A stretch of DNA of 64,000 bases from assembly GCA_020832235.1 (NCBI GenBank), contig JAFIEZ010000018.1:124001-188000 (forward strand), in the 5' to 3' direction. The notes below the pieces were generated by a model. The model was not told the DNA's origin and searched no databases. It worked only from the letters and a program-made list of their open reading frames with translations. This stretch comes from Bacteroidota bacterium (lineage in GTDB: Bacteria; Bacteroidota; Rhodothermia; Balneolales; HLUCCA01). Within the stretch, counting starts at the first letter, position 1; each line of letters starts with the position of its first letter. This document shows positions 63,355-64,000 of the stretch, in pieces. Made by a program: the position numbers and the translations under genes.

Positions 63355-64000
63355 CTACCGAAAAACGTGCGGAAAGGCCTCTTCAATAGTACTCACTGAG
63401 AATATTTTCAGTCCCTCCTTCACTTTTTGTGGTATTTCAGAGAGATCTTTGAGATTATCACGTGGAATAAGCACATTCGTTATGCGATTGCGTTGAGCAG
63501 CAAGCAGCTTTTCATTGAGTCCGCCAATAGCATAAATTTCACCCCGTAAGGTTATTTCGCCCGTCATCGCAATATCGTGACGAATCGGCTTGCCTGTAAT
63601 CAACGACATAATAGCCAATGCCATAGCCATACCCGCGCTCGGACCGTCTTTCGGGATGGCACCTTCGGGAATATGCAAGTGAAATTCATGCGTATCGAAA
63701 TAATCATCCGCGACCCCAAACTCCGCCGAACGTGAACGGATATAGGTAAGAGCAGCCTGGGCCGACTCCTTCATTACATCACCGAGCTGACCGGTAAGCG
63801 TAAAACGGGACTTTCCTTTCACAACAGCTACATCAATCTGCAGGATGGATCCACCAGTTGATGTCCACGCCAGACCATTTACCGAGCCTATCTTATCGCG
63901 CTTATCCAGATCCCGGTCGCGATAGCGCTCAACGCCAAGGAACTCGTGAATTCGGTCGGTATTGATTGTGATAGACGATTTGCGTTTTTTTTCTTTTCTG
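63355..64000 (-). CDS. lon: Lon protease, C-terminal proteolytic part (5' end beyond the window)
   Basis: The last ~215 codons of an ATP-dependent Lon protease; the frame stays open to the right edge, so the N-terminal and AAA+ parts lie outside. Seen here are the end of the AAA+ lid (ITINTDRIHEFLGVERYRDRD), VNGLAWTSTGG, the catalytic Ser in PKDGPSAGMAM and Lys in GGLNEKLLAAQRN, plus IPRDNLKDLSEIP. Lon degrades misfolded and regulatory proteins. A GTG at 63822 is not a start, since the same frame encodes conserved Lon residues upstream of it. Its stop lies 27 bp from the SRP RNA on the opposite strand. Confidence 0.96.
   Translation of the reverse strand, partial: RKEKKRKSSITINTDRIHEFLGVERYRDRDLDKRDKIGSVNGLAWTSTGGSILQIDVAVVKGKSRFTLTGQLGDVMKESAQAALTYIRSRSAEFGVADDYFDTHEFHLHIPEGAIPKDGPSAGMAMALAIMSLITGKPIRHDIAMTGEITLRGEIYAIGGLNEKLLAAQRNRITNVLIPRDNLKDLSEIPQKVKEGLKIFSVSTIEEAFPHVFR

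Noticed and set aside
63355-63822. Short 155-residue Lon-like protein starting at a GTG
   Set aside because: The frame continues upstream with conserved Lon sequence to the window edge, so it is the end of a full Lon gene.

Overview
This is a chromosomal stretch of a heterotrophic bacterium of the Bacteroidota/Balneolota/Rhodothermota group. Three things point there. Several large secreted proteins end in a C-terminal sorting-type domain containing the QNYPNPFNP motif, and a PorV-like outer-membrane protein is present. Many lipoproteins and a TonB-dependent receptor occur. Several candidate promoters carry the TAnnTTTG -7 box used by this group. Base composition is about 50% GC throughout. 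I saw no rRNA, tRNA, prophage, transposase or CRISPR array. The assignment to Balneolota or a relative is an inference from these protein families.

Layout. 1-8.5 kb: 3' part of a PolX/PHP DNA polymerase (-), a sugar-type MFS transporter (+) behind a perfect LacI-type operator, a propeller lipoprotein (-) bracketed by two identical 39-bp terminator hairpins, a zinc metalloprotease lipoprotein (-), and a small DUF2721 membrane protein (+). 8.6-16 kb: a large two-domain glycosyltransferase, a sodium:solute symporter, a small TonB-C-like lipoprotein and an amino-acid permease. 16.5-21.2 kb: the proton-translocating transhydrogenase operon (three subunits), a tandem-repeat intergenic region, and a porin.

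21.5-31.8 kb is a coherent nitrogen/amine catabolism region arranged around a divergent, AT-rich, Lrp-type control region. Leftward it carries an Lrp/AsnC regulator, an M20 carbamoyl-amino-acid hydrolase, an aldehyde dehydrogenase and a class III aminotransferase. Rightward it carries a SpuC-like aminotransferase, an agmatine/peptidyl-arginine deiminase-family lipoprotein, an NhaC-family antiporter and a serine hydrolase. Read together, these can carry out agmatine to carbamoylputrescine to putrescine to aminobutyraldehyde to GABA to succinate semialdehyde, with an M20 enzyme in place of the usual nitrilase-type AguB.

32-56 kb is devoted to surface proteins and glycans: a giant VCBS/FG-GAP protein and a CotH-kinase protein (both with sorting domains), then a tightly overlapping leftward operon (TonB receptor, large secreted protein, PorV-like protein, parvulin-type PPIase). 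Next come a triple-CBM secreted protein, a LacI regulator with four candidate operators in the shared promoter region, and a GH3 beta-glucosidase. No SusD homologue is present, so this looks like a non-canonical glycan-use locus.

56.5-64 kb: HemW, a small membrane protein, a MacB-type ABC efflux system split between the strands around a 25-bp palindrome, the small SRP RNA gene with promoter and terminator, and the 3' part of Lon protease (-).
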